Shown here: one piece after another, positions 1 to 11,580 of the stretch | Position numbering within the stretch: position 1 is the stretch's first letter | How the letters are laid out: each line of letters opens with the position of its first letter | Assembly (NCBI GenBank): GCA_030765045.1 | Contig: CM060967.1 | Span: forward strand, 150,851,751-150,915,750 | Length of the DNA: 64,000 nt | Direction: 5' to 3' | Origin: Tenodera sinensis | Taxonomy: Eukaryota > Arthropoda > Insecta > Mantodea > Mantidae | Made by a program: the position numbers and the translations under genes | The notes under the pieces: model-generated | Database searches by the model: none | Seen by the model: the letters and a program-made list of their open reading frames with translations, nothing else | Told to the model about the DNA's origin: nothing

Positions 1-217
1 GGGACATGGTCAGTGCCCGAACCCTCCTGGCTAGTTATGTGGCCTTCTCGACCTGGGACTGCTACTTCTCCATCAAGTAGCTCCTCAATTGGTCTCCCTG
101 GGACCTAATGAGGCTGAGTGCACCCCATGCCAGATCTCCCAGCTAAGAAAAAATCCTCATGCTGGTACCGGGGATCAAACTCGGGTCCTCTGTGTCAAAG
201 ACAAGCACTGAAATTAC
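1..217 (-). repeat. tRNA-derived SINE, family 1, partial at window edge
   Basis: The stretch is a diverged copy of the element at 13.77-14.08 kb (shared phrases such as catcaagtagct, cctaatgaggctgagtgca, atcaaactcgggtcctc). The tRNA-like head is on the minus strand at the right: the reverse complement holds a B-box-like GAGTTTGATCC. The left part runs off the window. Positions 218-486 beyond it show nothing recognisable. Confidence 0.75.
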
Positions 218-486
218 TAGTTATGTTAATTATAAAGTGAATATACCTCTCTTGTGTATCTAAGAAATGGAAAAATATTTTGACATAAAATTCGGATGAA
301 CACTTCTCAAATAACTAATAAGCACATATTTTATATATCAATTCCTAAGAATAATTTCTCAATGGAAGATAATTAGCTATATTTTAAACTGGGAAATATC
401 TATACTTTGGAAAATTACAGTGCACTGCTTTCACTACCACCTATTTCTACTGATGTGATTAGGAAATTCATTAATATCAGTCATGG

Positions 487-877
487 GGGCAGCACCTTGG
501 CCGAGCAGTTAGATCATTTGCCTATCACCTAGGTAGCCTGGGTTCGATTCCAGGGACCTGCATCTGGTATTCATGGTGGACGAAGCAGCGTTTGGACCGG
601 TTTTCTTCGGGTTCTCCAGTTTCCCCTGCCACTCATTCCAACAAATGCTCCAGCATCACCTTTGCATTCATCAATTTTGCCTGCATTTCATATCATCCTC
701 TTCCTCACTATCATACCTGGTGCTTGACTGACCACCCGCTTCCAGGTCTTCACTCTGTCTGTTCCATAGGTCCCTCTGCTCCCCGACAGGTGTCTGATCC
801 TAGGCACAGGTTTGTAAGCCCTAGGGAATGTAAGTCCTACTTAAAGAGAGGGTAATCAAGTAAAGAAGAAGAAGAAG
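487..877 (+). repeat. tRNA-derived SINE, family 2, with (GAA)n tail and target duplication
   Basis: The head (about 490-570) carries a polymerase III B-box, GGTTCGATTCC, with an A-box-like block upstream. The body follows, then a (GAA)n tail at about 863-877. Flanks 473-486 (aatatcagtcatgg) and 878-891 (aatctcagccatgg) are an imperfect 14-bp target duplication (12 of 14). The open frame at 592-855 falls inside the body and is not a gene. The same element is found on the minus strand near 57.6-58.6 kb. Confidence 0.85.
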
Positions 878-1101
878 AATCTCAGCCATGGCTCTTCATA
901 ACACAACAAATAATAAAACAATAGCATTGATTTCAAAGACAAGTGCACATACAGTTGTACTGAAGAATGATAAACACCGTTAACATAAAAATAGAACAGA
1001 GATAATGATAATATTTAAATATTAAATGGGGAAAAGGTCATAAAGTGAGAAAGCTAGATCAGTACCTATTGTTTTATAATGCTTTTACTCTTTTTCCAAA
1101 G
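878..1101 (+). other. Intron sequence before first exon
   Basis: AT-rich intron. Apart from the 3' copy of the SINE target duplication at its start and the acceptor at its end, nothing was recognised. Confidence 0.6.
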
Positions 1102-1295
1102 TTACGAGTGTTGAAGTTGGCGAGGTCTTGGACAACAATGAAAGTGCTACTTAGCATTATCATTTCCACTATTGGAGCCCTTGGAAACCTCACATTTGTG
1201 TTAGTGATTGTAATCTACATCTTTGCCGTAATTGGCATGCAGCTCTTCTCCAAAGACTACACAGAAGAAAAGTTTGCACCAGATCCAATTCCAAG
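1102..1295 (+). CDS. NaV2 exon: domain II end of S4, S4-S5 linker, S5, start of turret
   Basis: Acceptor ttccaaag precedes 1102 and donor gtaact starts at 1296. The exon opens at phase 0 and ends after two bases of a codon (AG). It encodes LRVLKLARSW (end of the domain II voltage sensor), the S4-S5 linker and the S5 helix with GALGNLTFVL, then the extracellular start of the pore loop. In para the S4-S5 linker carries the pyrethroid-receptor Met918; here the aligned stretch reads SIIIST, so Met is replaced by Ile and the next two positions also differ. Thr929 of para is conserved (codon 1192-1194). The frame stays open upstream to 1045, but that part is intron. Confidence 0.93.
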
Positions 1296-1757
1296 GTAAC
1301 TCAAAATAGTGAGCAGCTCAAAACAATTATAGCAATATTATATTAAATAAATGTAATTAAATGCAATAATACAAAATACAAACCCCAGTATCTCAAGATT
1401 TTACTCTGAAGGAAATTGTGTTAAAATTTAATTTCTGTTTATTCTATGAATTAATTATAACTAACAAGTAGAATTTTAGTTCATTGAGAGTGATAAATAC
1501 GAGTGGGTACCTTGGGTTATACTGGGTATCTGAGACAAAATGCCCTAATTTGAAAACTGTCTATAATATTACATGTATTTGATGCATCAAGAAGATTGAT
1601 GCAATAATAAACACATGTAGGCATGAAGTTTTGTTTGTGCAATTACATCATTTGTAAATGTGTCCCACAAGTGGCATACAGGGAGGGCAATCAAGATAAA
1701 GAAAGAAATATATTCAACCAATAGATACACCTAAGAACTAGCATTAATTCTTTTCAG

Positions 1758-1863
1758 ATGGAACTTCAACGATTTCTTCCATTCATTTATGATGGTGTTC
1801 CGAATATTATGTGGAGAGTGGATAGAGCCTTTATGGGACTGCATGAGAGCAGAGCAGACCTCT
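1758..1863 (+). CDS. NaV2 exon: domain II pore loop with selectivity-filter Glu
   Basis: Acceptor ttttcag ends at 1757, donor gtaagt starts at 1864. The first base completes an Arg codon split with the previous exon; the exon ends at phase 0. It encodes the P-loop of domain II, including LCGEWIEPLWDC. The filter Glu of GEW is codon 1816-1818, the second position of the D-E-E-A/D-E-K-A ring. The exon is too short for a clean ORF call, but splice sites, phase and family motif all agree. Confidence 0.95.
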
Positions 1864-2315
1864 GTAAGTATGAACAGTATATGCAAGATTTAGCCATAAT
1901 TTAAGAGCTTTGTAATTTATATTTACTTTATTAATGTATCTGCTCTTACAAATAAAAGTTTGCCATTTGACACAGAATGACACATAATCTTTTTCTGTTA
2001 AAATACTCCAACATCAAAGAGATATAATAATAAGAAATGAAAATTAATAATTAAAGGAAGAAAATAAGTTGCACTATAATTTTTGTATTAAATGAAAAAT
2101 TGTAATTTTCAGTTTCATTCATTTCAAATGCTATGCTTACCATATGAATGGTTTCAATGACAGCTATAGCATATTATATAATGAGCACAATTAGATCTGA
2201 TTATGAGATCTCAGCTGATGTTTATCTCCTACTGATAGTGATAGTCTATTTGATGATCGCTTCCCAATCAGCCATGCAGTATACTTCATCATGGGCTTCT
2301 AACCATGAAATATGT

Positions 2316-2445
2316 AGTATAGCTTTGAGAATGAGTTGGAGTCAACTCGAAACTTTAGTCAGCAATTTGCATGAAAAACTTGCAACATTACTAAGATAAG
2401 TGAAGTTTTTAGTTTCTAGTTTGTTCTTACTTTAGTATGTGGTGC
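2316..2445 (+). repeat. Half of a foldback element (related copy at 40.3-40.46 kb)
   Basis: The stretch cattactaagataagtgaag and its continuation to about 2,430 matches the right arm of the complete hairpin at 40,411-40,462. The block before it (gagaatgagttggagtcaac) matches the hairpin's spacer in inverted orientation. The left arm is missing here. Confidence 0.75.
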
Positions 2446-2640
2446 ACTGTTTTAATGATTTTATAAGACTTAATTTGCAGCACCTATCCCCAAGAATAAT
2501 TATCAAGCAGTGGCAGTTCTTGGGTGATCACATGCTTGCAAATGCACACCAACTGGTTTTTTCCTGTGTGTGAATGTGTATTTACCTCTACAGGCATGCA
2601 TACGAGAAGGCCGAATGTCAAACTTTCTTCTATAGGAACT

Positions 2641-2705
2641 TGCGTGCATGCGTGCGTGCATGCATGCATGCATGCATGTATGTGTGTGTGTGTGTGCATG
2701 TGTGT
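2641..2705. repeat. (GCAT)n / (TG)n microsatellite
   Basis: Tandem tgcatgcatg units pass into a TG run. The sequence is self-complementary and creates three spurious open frames on both strands. Confidence 0.95.
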
Positions 2706-4891
2706 ATATATGCATATGGATGTATGTGTCAGAGAGGAAGAGAGTGAAGTTTGAGAGGATATAATGTACTGCACACCCACTGCGACAAATCATGAGCCAC
2801 CACTGTTACCAAGCATATGAAGCAAGTTTCTACCTCACTGCAATGTGGCATCTCCCAAAAGGTGAATATTATGGAATGAATTGCTGTCATCTTCAACAGT
2901 CATACCATTCTGAGATGCATAATTCACACTGTTTTAGCACCAACAAGTTGGCTGACAGAACTTCAGCAAAAAGTACCTATTCTTTTGCACCTATTACTGA
3001 AAGGCTTACTTTATGAGGTGCCTTTATCTGTTTATTTTGACAAAAATAAACCCAATTTCACAAGTAAAACACATTTGATAAAATTGTCTTTTCACCACTT
3101 TTTAGAGACTTGCTGATTTTATGTTTCTCTACTCTACTCAAAGAATCTAAGCACTCCACATAATGACTACAGGTGCACACATGCATTATTGAGAGGATGG
3201 GCACCACAAAACTGCTTCACTGCAATAAACAATGCAATTGGAGAAGTACCAACTATCACATGATGATAAGTAGAAGTAAACATTTAAGCTATAATGAGCC
3301 TCCACTCTCTTAGCCATGGTAGCTCAGCTAGTGTGGTAGCCATCTCTGCATCATCCATCTTGCCAGGGGATTGGTGCTGGTACTATCTGATGTATTACTC
3401 TGCTATTGCTGGCTTTGCTGGTCTTAACTAGTATATGTTTTGGTCATATGGTAGGCATGAATTTAAGGAAAATCTTCACATGTTTATTACAGTCTTAAAT
3501 CTTCACTGTGAAACTTGGGTATATCTCCACTGGTGTATCAATACATTGCCTCTGCTATCCATGAAGTGATAGTTTTGACATTTCATCATTCACGATACTT
3601 TACGAATTAATCTTAAGTTTTGTCTGTCTCATGCCCTGCACCACTAATCCTGTTACTGACTTTCACAACTGCTGTGTTCTTACAAGCATTACACATAATG
3701 ATATTTTGGCACAAAAGTGGATACTTCCCTGTTGCAGATTCAGCGTCTACAACATCCAAAAACAGTGTGTGTTCTGGTCCTATTAAATTCTCTATATATA
3801 CAGGTCAGCACCCACATTAACACAAAATCCCCTGATTGGGCAACTCTTGCATGGTGGCTTTGAAATTTTAGAATCTCGGCTTTGTCATTGGATGAATTTT
3901 GACTGGAACCCTTCATTTTCATGTAATACATCCAGTGTACCATTATCCAGGATATTTTTCCACCTACTTCGACCTTGAACGATACCATTGGGTACAGTAT
4001 ACAAAACAGCCCCTTAACAGGGTGTAACAAAAGACAGGTCCCCTTTGTGGTACTTGCCTTTAAAAACAAACTTTTCTATGCTGAAATATGTCCATGTTTC
4101 TCAAATTTTACATCTGCAAATAACATCAGCTGTCACATCATTTATAAACCTACATATTTTTCAAAAAAGATAAGTAGACATGTATGTGTAAGAATACTTA
4201 TTACTAGATTGTTATCAACAGGAAACAAATTAACATAGTGTTGGCAAGTCAGTGAAAGTTGAATTATTATCCTTGTTCAGTCCTTTCATTATTTGAATGT
4301 GTCAAATAAATGGTGATATAGTAATGAGCTATTGTCACTTGCACCAAGAGTTCTGCTATATGACATGCCAGCCCATTCTAAGAATGGATTAGTTATAGTA
4401 ATAGATATTTGATTTCCATTAGTAAAAATGGGGTTCCAATGTCAAAACTTACTACTGCACATTGCAGCTAAGCTACATTCACCTGCCAAAAGCAAAAATT
4501 ATAATATTGGCATTAAATTTAATGCAAAAGGTCAATAAGCAGCAGGAAGATTAGGTTTGGCCAATAAGGCTTCTATATGTGTACATAAATATCTGAAGAT
4601 AATCGACAGCTTTTAGTGCTGTTGCATGCAGTAATTATATTACACTTATGATCTTACATAACTATTTATATTAATTTTATGGTATTGTTGTGAGAAGAAT
4701 TAAATATATAAGTAATAATTTAAGACATGTATTTCTGAAAATTTAAATTCTGAATAACACAATAGAGTTAGGAAAAGCAACAATGGCTGCTACCTACTCT
4801 AATCTGTACCACTAAAATAAATGACAGTAAAACACCAGTTTTATTTTCTTTCTTTTAAAGGTCTAATATTACTTACTATTTGTTTTCTTAG

Positions 4892-5017
4892 GGAGCAGAA
4901 ACGTGTTTTGCTATCTTCCTGCCAGCATTGGTGATGGGTAACTTCATGGTACTTAACCTCTTCTTGGCTTTGTTGCTCAACAGTTTTAATTCTGAAGAGT
5001 TGAAATCAAAAAAAGAG
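4892..5017 (+). CDS. NaV2 exon: domain II S6
   Basis: Acceptor gttttcttag ends at 4891 and donor gtaagt starts at 5018; 42 whole codons, phase 0 at both ends. It encodes the S6 helix lining the gate, with MGNFMVLNLFLALLLNSF, then an acidic/basic start of the II-III linker. The residue aligned with para Leu1014 (the kdr site) is Phe here, codon 4943-4945, in GNF rather than GNL. That is the residue found in knock-down-resistant para channels, but here it is part of a paralogous channel and need not be a resistance mutation. Confidence 0.94.
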
Positions 5018-5332
5018 GTAAGTCATCTTGTTTAATGGCAGAAACAGACTTTTAATTACAACCAGTAATCCATTCATTCTGCAGTGGAACCCATCACAAA
5101 CAAACTTGTTTAAACCAGTCATTTTTTGCAGATATTATTTTTTAGTATTTTTATCATCCAAAATTCAAGAAGGCTGATGGACTTCTGCACCATTTTGAAT
5201 GAGCCATCCCTAGAATAAAGTTCAGAATTTTTATTACAGGCTTTATAATTTATACCTATGCAATTTCTCAACCTTAAACAAATTTACCTAAACCAGATGT
5301 GCCAAGTTTTGCCTGTTGCTAATACTGATTAC

Positions 5333-5740
5333 TAGAGTCCGAACCTTCATACAGGAAACAAAAGGTTGCGGGTTTGGACTATACCAAGTGGAAGGGGTAA
5401 GTCAGTCACATGATCACAGCACAGAGGGGGCCAGCTACAGCTGACAGGAATGTTGTAAATAAAGGTTCTGCATAACTTACATTCAATGGCATCAGCATTT
5501 GCAGTAAAATATTCACTCCCAAATCCTTGTACAAGTTCAGCAATACTTGAATATTTTGATTTTCATGATGCAGGCATTTTACTGCATGGAACTAATGAAC
5601 ACATTCGAGAAACACTGTGCCCTGTAAGCAGTGTGCTTGGTGATGGCACTGTACTGGGACAATGACATCACGCTCTGCCCTTGGGGAGGTAACCTATGAC
5701 CGCTTCATTTCACAACAGCTGTATGAAAGTTCAGACCCTA
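5333..5740. mobile_element. Non-autonomous hAT-like MITE with 8-bp target duplication
   Basis: The 408-bp block begins TAGAGTCCGAACCTTCATAC and ends with the inverted counterpart (GTATGAAAGTTCAGACCCTA); 18 of 22 terminal bases pair. It is flanked by ctgattac (5,325-5,332) and cagattac (5,741-5,748), 7 of 8 alike. hAT elements make 8-bp duplications and often start TAGRG/CAGGG, so hAT is the best fit. No coding capacity. The family of the internal sequence was not recognised. Confidence 0.7.
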
Positions 5741-6119
5741 CAGATTACTGCAGATCCTTTTCTCATTTCAAGTAGAGAAGCTCAGTCACCTTAACCAAAA
5801 TTAAAAATCTGATGCATTACATTCTCATCACATTCTCTACTCATTATTGTTTAATTTTGTAGCATCAACCTTATTCTTATGAGTACTAAACCTTGTTTCC
5901 CTGTCCGGTTCATATTATCAAGACAAATGTTTGCAGAAATTAGTTTCATTATACATTTTATTGTAGATACGAAAGGGATGCAGGAAACTAAAGTATAGTC
6001 AAATGTTTAAATGTGGGTAACTCTTCCATAACATTGGAAATAATGGCTGAATGGCAACAGCTCTTCAAAAGGATACAAAGTATTGAATTTTAGACCAATA
6101 ACAGTAAATATCTTGGAAA

Positions 6120-6625
6120 TGACTGGTGTCAGAATAAAAGCTATTTCGAATAAATTGCATGTTAAGAGATCTGCATTTTTTGTTTAGGATACTTTCTCTA
6201 TCTCTTACAGTTTATCCATTATAAAAAATTCCCTTCAAATGAAAACTTCACTGGCTATTTTATTTGTCATACAAATATCTTAAATATGTGGTATTTTAAT
6301 CAAACTTATTATAGACATTTTTGAGAAAATCAAAATTTTCTAAAAATGTTCCATGTCAAGGCAAGTTTGGGGTGGAGAGGTTTTCTTTAAAATACTAACG
6401 TTGCATCTTTGGAAGATACTGAAGTTAAATGCAAATTTGGTATTTATCAGACTTACATTTTTATTTTTATTGTTCACACTCACACACAAATGTGCATGCA
6501 CAGGCATGCACGTGGACCTTTTTCTAAAAATGCTATTTTGCATTCAGAGCCTTAAAACATATTGTAGATGAAATCACAATATTGAATTTTTGGATGGAAT
6601 ACAATACTTTCTCTACCTATTAGAT
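6120..6625 (+). repeat. ~880-bp unclassified repeat (family C), 5'-truncated copy
   Basis: Shares long phrases with the full copy at 42.0-42.9 kb: the block around aaaatgttccatgtcaagg, the line of CA-rich sequence, acctttttctaaaaatgct, and the end ggaatacaatactttctctac. The two short open frames here are inside the repeat. Confidence 0.75.
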
Positions 6626-6998
6626 GTGCTAGAGAATGTAGAAGGATGCATAACATTTGAAAGGTGAAATAAATCACAAAACATATTAAATATTTGTTTA
6701 TGTATATTTCCTCAATGTCGATAACTAGCTTCTCCAGTGTAAGAAAAATAAACTAAGTTTAAGTAATATGGTACTAAAGAAGCTTTTTCTTAGAACAAAA
6801 GAGTAAATTATTTCTCCCATCTTTGTACTTACCCTAAATACTGTCTGTTTACATGTGTTTTCTCTTCTTTATACTGTATAGTGTCTAGCTTTACTTTTCT
6901 CTCAGCAGTCAGTGCCCATATCACAGTGTTGCAACTGTATAAATCATGTCCAAAATTGCTGCATACAGAGGGCCTTGAATATCAAAATAATGTTTTAG

Positions 6999-7253
6999 CC
7001 AGATGATGAAGATGAGGAAGCAGCAGAATATCTGGAAAGACTACATCAACATATGAGGACTGCAGCCAGATTCTGGCATCACTGTTGGTCTGCATTTGCC
7101 CATGCCTCAGTGGCTCCTTCTACTCCTATTCCTCTTTTCCAGCGCCGTAAAATCCCTGTAGAACATTTGCCCTTTCATCTTAATTCAGAGGATGTTCCAA
7201 ACACAGCCAGTATGTCTAGTGACAATTCTCAGTTCCAACAGAGTCTCCAAGAG
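6999..7253 (+). CDS. NaV2 exon: II-III cytoplasmic linker, first part
   Basis: Acceptor tgttttag ends at 6998; donor gtacag begins at 7254 after a GAG codon; 85 codons, phase 0 at both ends. It starts with an acidic run (PDDEDEEAAEYLERL) and continues with a low-complexity His/Pro/Ser-rich segment. This region is poorly conserved among NaV2 channels, so the call rests on splice signals, phase and position. The frame stays open past the donor to a stop ending at 7298, so read-through of this splice site would truncate the channel after domain II. A further small exon between 5018 and 6998 cannot be ruled out. Confidence 0.82.
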
Positions 7254-9776
7254 GTACAGCAAGTTGGCAAGTTTTGTATGGAGAGAATTGTTATTTAGTT
7301 TTCTGCATTAACATTACTAATACATTGATATTTTTCTTGCTGGGCTCTTTTTAGGAACTTTTTGAGAATGCATTTTATCCATTTAACAAGTATCAGTGTT
7401 AATAATTCCCCCCAAATTAATAAATCTTTCTGTAGAATTAACCTTTAGAAACTAGAGCCATTACTAATGGTTTATTTCTAATTACTAAAATTAAGAATCA
7501 GTTTCAAGATCCATTCATACTGTTCATTCATACTGTTCATTCAATTCAAGCCTATCCAGAAATAAAACTGTAACAAGTGGAGGTATCTGAAAAGCACACA
7601 ACACTGCTATACATCTTTGTCTATTTTTCTTCATAGTCACTTTTGACATTTCATCACTTTTCTGGTAAAGGATGTGTGGATCCTAGAATCAAAACATTGA
7701 AATATTTCATTTAACCTGCAAAATGTAAAACCAAAGATCAGATAACATGGGTTTGTCAAATCCTTGATATACACCAGCCGTAACCTTTTACCACAGTAGG
7801 AATTTTGATCCAAAGCTTTACAAGATAATAGCTAAATTCCCAAATATGTAATTTGCTAATGCTTTTCTTCTATAAAAATTTAATAAAAAATATTATTAGA
7901 GTGTCTAAGTAAAACTATCAAATAACTAAGTGCCCTTTTATTCCTGTTTATAGCATAAAAGTGAGTAAAAACATGAATGAGAAACATTATACACACAGGT
8001 GTTACTGTTACAGTTCACATTGCACAATGGCTTGGTTTCCTATACACAAGTATCTTTATTGGTGTAAAAAAACTTCACATGAACAAGGGTTAAAAATCAT
8101 TTATTGCTGAGTCACAAGACAAAATTTACAAAAGTTGTTTGAAGTAGCTTTTTCCAGCTTAGAACCAGACCCTAAGCTTGCATTCTATGCTATTGTATAC
8201 TCTGCTACAAATTCTTGGAGTGTTTTATATTTGATCAAATCCAGTGTGGATGCACTCTCTCAATATCCATATAGGAGTCACATAAAACGAACTTTAAACG
8301 TCTCCAGATGTAGAAATCCATTCAATTCAAACCAGGAGATCAAGCTCGCTATGGGTCCACCCTCGATCAGTCCATCTATGTGGAAATCTATGATTAAAAA
8401 AATGATGTACTATCCAACTGAAATGAGCTGGTGTATGTTGTGTAAACACCGCATTCATTGGATGATGTCTAGGGGTACATCGCCAAATAAATGATGCAAC
8501 TGTGGGTATGTTTGTGCATTCAGGCACAGAGGAAAGAAATAGGGGCCAATAAGGTGATCATTAATGGTTTTACCTCAAATGTTAGGACAGAATCTCTGTT
8601 GAATCTGTTTTCATAGGCCCAGTTATGAGTATTATGAAAATTGAGGACACTGTCGAGGAAACCCAATCTCATGAGTGAACAAGGTGCATGCTAAGAAATT
8701 CATGAACATAGCAAAATTCTGTGATATGCGATGTATGAAAGTTCTTCTTGACTCATAGTCCATCACATTTAGTCCTTGCACCCACTGAAGGTTGTATGAG
8801 TACAGAAAATTTTCATGCAAAATTTTCCAGATAGTTGATTAACGCCTTTCCTTGCTGCAATGTGTCTTGTGCTGTGGTGAATTTGTGCCCACATCATGAA
8901 GAAACCTTTCTTCACAGTCAATGCTTATATCTGTTGGTCTCCCAACATCTGAAGCACTGCTCTCAAATGAGGCACTTACTCTCAATATTCGTGAATTTGT
9001 GAACAAGGTAACTGCCTGTCGGAGCACATTTCTGCATGAAGCTTGTGTTCATGATGCATTCCCATCTGTAAGGCAATAGATATAATGCACATCCTATAGT
9101 GCATTCACTCACAGAATATATTTTCTTCTGCCTTATGTGGTCTACAACAAACAACCATTCAAGCAATCAGAGCAATTAATTCAATTATTATTCATCCTTT
9201 GCTCTATAACAAACAGGCAAACAGAAAACAATAAAACAAACATTGTCAGACCCATGTTTCTATGAACTTTCTTTGCTGTGTTGATGTTGGAGGGTGCTTT
9301 TAAAATTAAGATACACTCTGTACTTATGAAGATTGAGTAAGATATTTCATTAGCAGTGTTGTTGAAAAGCTTTAAATATTAATAAGCATTGTTTTTGTAT
9401 TTGAGAACTTCCTTTAGTAAACTAGCATGCCATAGAATTTCATCAATAAACATACAGATATTGTACCAATTAAGATAGTAACCACTGTTGTGGATTTTGT
9501 GTGTGAGCTAATTACTTAATCTGCATGAATCATGAACAAATTAACATAAAGAGATGGGCATAATCTGTTGTGAATATTAGGTATTCCTGGAGTTAATTTA
9601 TTATAATAGGATATAAGAAAATAAATAATATATCTTCAATAAAACTGCATTGAGTTTATCATTATTTGGTTAATAATACATTTAGATTACTGTCTCATTA
9701 TTATTTGCTATTGCTACAATTTTTGGTATAAATATGTAAAAGCATTTGTCCTTAACACTTCTTCCCTCTTTCCTAG
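7254..9776 (+). other. Intron in II-III linker
   Basis: Contains the transposase fossil at 8,135-9,175. The stretches 7,254-8,134 and 9,176-9,776 are AT-rich with no recognised feature. Confidence 0.6.
8135..9175 (-). pseudogene. DDE transposase fossil (Tc1/mariner-like superfamily), degenerate
   Basis: On the minus strand broken frames resemble a common insect DDE transposase. Near 8,632-8,820 is a piece with NLQWVQGLNVMDYESRRTF, the region after the helix-turn-helix. Near 8,330-8,430 is HTPAHFSWIVHHFFNHRFPH followed by RWTDRGW, matching the catalytic-core block that usually reads GAPAHF...FPxRWIGRGG. Order on the strand is right for one element. Many stops and frameshifts; not functional. 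Related fossils lie at 12.34, 16.99 and 52.25 kb. Ends not defined. Confidence 0.7.
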
Positions 9777-10437
9777 GAAGTGGGGGAAGAATCAAAGCTG
9801 GCAAAAAGTTTTGAGCGGCTGCGTTCCATTGTGAGGAAAAAGAGACAAGCGAAGGAAAAATCAGACAATGAACAAAATATGCGGTTAGAGGAAATGGTTC
9901 GTGAGGTAATGACCAGGCACTCAGCTGAAAAGTGTTACGCCAATGCAACCAGTGTTCGTGAAACTGTTATAGGGCGGACAACAGATAAACAACATTCTGC
10001 ACTTATTCAGGAAATAGCACATTTACAGCAACAGCGGCGGCTACAACAAGAACAGCAACAGCAGCAGCTAGAGCAACAACAGCAGCAACAAGATGTAGTG
10101 GAGAGTAGAACTTCTCGACAATCACCAGTGTTTCCTAGAGTAGTGAATAGTATAGTGACTGGTGAACTGGAAGATAAAAAATACTCTGTGAGCCTTCACG
10201 AAGCCTTAAACACTCATACAGAAGATAAACGATATTCTTTAGTTTTGCCGAAATCTGCAGCATCTCACCTAGAAGATGTGCAGGAGTCATTTTCTAGGCA
10301 AGAAGATGAGGGAAGGTGTTCACCAACCAGCCAGGAGATGACCAAGCAAAGTGCACTTTCTGACCAAGAGGACAATGTTACTCAACCTCTTGTAGATAAA
10401 AGGCTATCCCTTGGAACACAACACAACGAGAGTAAAG
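9777..10437 (+). CDS. NaV2 exon: II-III linker, large Gln-rich exon
   Basis: Acceptor tttcctag ends at 9776, donor gtatgt starts at 10438; 661 nt, entering at phase 0 and leaving with one base over. It encodes about 220 residues of cytoplasmic linker. Near its N-terminus is a basic patch with SFERLRSIVRKKRQ. A Gln-rich tract follows (roughly 10,027-10,092, mixed CAA and CAG). Then come repeated short motifs of the type DKxYSxxL, at least three times (DKKYSVSL, DKRYSLVL, DKRLSLGT), with Ser in a basic context that could be phosphorylated. No transmembrane segment. Codons are ordinary for the gene. Confidence 0.88.
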
Positions 10438-11089
10438 GTATGTAAATGCACTGCCTATAAATATTCTAGTTTTATTCATTGAGCAAATGGGCTCAATAAA
10501 AAGTAATCTTTAGGAAGTAGGTACATTTTTATATGAAAAAGTACTGAAAAATGATAAATAATTCCAGTACAATGCAACAAACACTGCTTGATAATATATG
10601 TTTATTGGATATAAAAAAGTTGCTTCCTTATAAGTAATACTAAAATAATCATAATTTGCACAATGCATAAATTTCCTAACACAAAAGAACTAAATATGTA
10701 TATCATTTCCCAGCATAATAGTGTGACATCTAAAAATTTTTGTTTTGAGAAAAGAGCATTACATTACATTAGAACCATGAACATCATTGGAATATTGAAT
10801 AAATTCAGTATCATAAGCTGATTAATATCATATACCAGGTGAATAAGCTGTACCTTATTTTCCAGTTTCATGCAATCTGCATTTTATACTCTAACATGAA
10901 AACATTGGCCCCTATGGTATGTTCTACTCAAGTATTTAACGTGGATGTCTTGGTTACACACTAAACAAAACTGGCACTAATATAGATGTTACAGTTATAC
11001 TTGTAATTAGACAGCTGACGTTTGCACCACTACAAATGTACACTGGGAGCAGCAAATACTACATGTTAAACAGAATGTTTATCTTACAA

Positions 11090-11580
11090 GCTACCAGGTA
11101 GCTCAGCTGGAATGAGTACATGATTCATAAGTAATCAGTGTTCTGCAGAGGTGGTTTGAATCCCCTGCATAACTATTTTTTTACCCTGTAATATTCACAA
11201 ATATCTTTCTTTCAAATATTGATAACTTTTGCTTTTGTGATTCTTTCAATACCCATGTTTCAGAGCCATATGTGGCTATAGGTTTTATGATTGTGTATAG
11301 ATTCTTAATTTTGCACTTATAGTTATAAGTTTACTTTTGAATAAGTCATTATACATAAAATATGCTTTATTACCATGAATCACTCTCTCTTTCACCTCTC
11401 ATCTAGAAAAAGGGTCAGACCTAAAAACAGATGGAGTGACGACATACACCAAGATTTAAAAAACATGAAGATAACAAATTGGGTAAACCTGACAAAAGAT
11501 CGCATTGAATGAAAGAAAATTGTACAGAAGGCCAAAACATTCAGTCAATGAAGTTGTAGTGCCTATTAAGAAGAAGAATA
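11090..11580 (+). mobile_element. tRNA-derived SINE head followed by LINE 3' end
   Basis: At 11,098-11,175 a tRNA-like block has an A-box (GGTAGCTCAGCTGG) and B-box (GGTTTGAATCC). At 11,395-11,530 a broken frame reads RPKNRWSDDIHQDLKNMKIT and NWVNLTKDRIEWKKIVQKAK, the typical C-terminal end of a LINE reverse-transcriptase protein, then an AAG-rich tail. This may be one SINE with a LINE-derived tail or two adjacent insertions; I could not find a target duplication. Confidence 0.6.

Larger units (their letters stand above)
1864..4891 (+). other. Intron within domain II (between pore loop and S6)
   Basis: Three kilobases of AT-rich intron. It contains half of a foldback element (about 2,316-2,440) and a simple repeat (2,641-2,705). 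A weak tRNA-like A-box phrase (ggtagctcagctagtgtgg, near 3,318-3,336) has no B-box partner. The rest, including the short open frames at 2.1-4.2 kb, shows no family match. The shorter intron at 1,296-1,757 is likewise blank. Confidence 0.7.

Noticed and set aside
592..855. 87-residue open frame
   Set aside because: Lies wholly in a tRNA-derived SINE; a second copy of the SINE exists at 57.6-58.6 kb and neither frame is conserved.
2484..2793. Overlapping frames with His/Cys repeats
   Set aside because: Produced by the GCAT/TG microsatellite.
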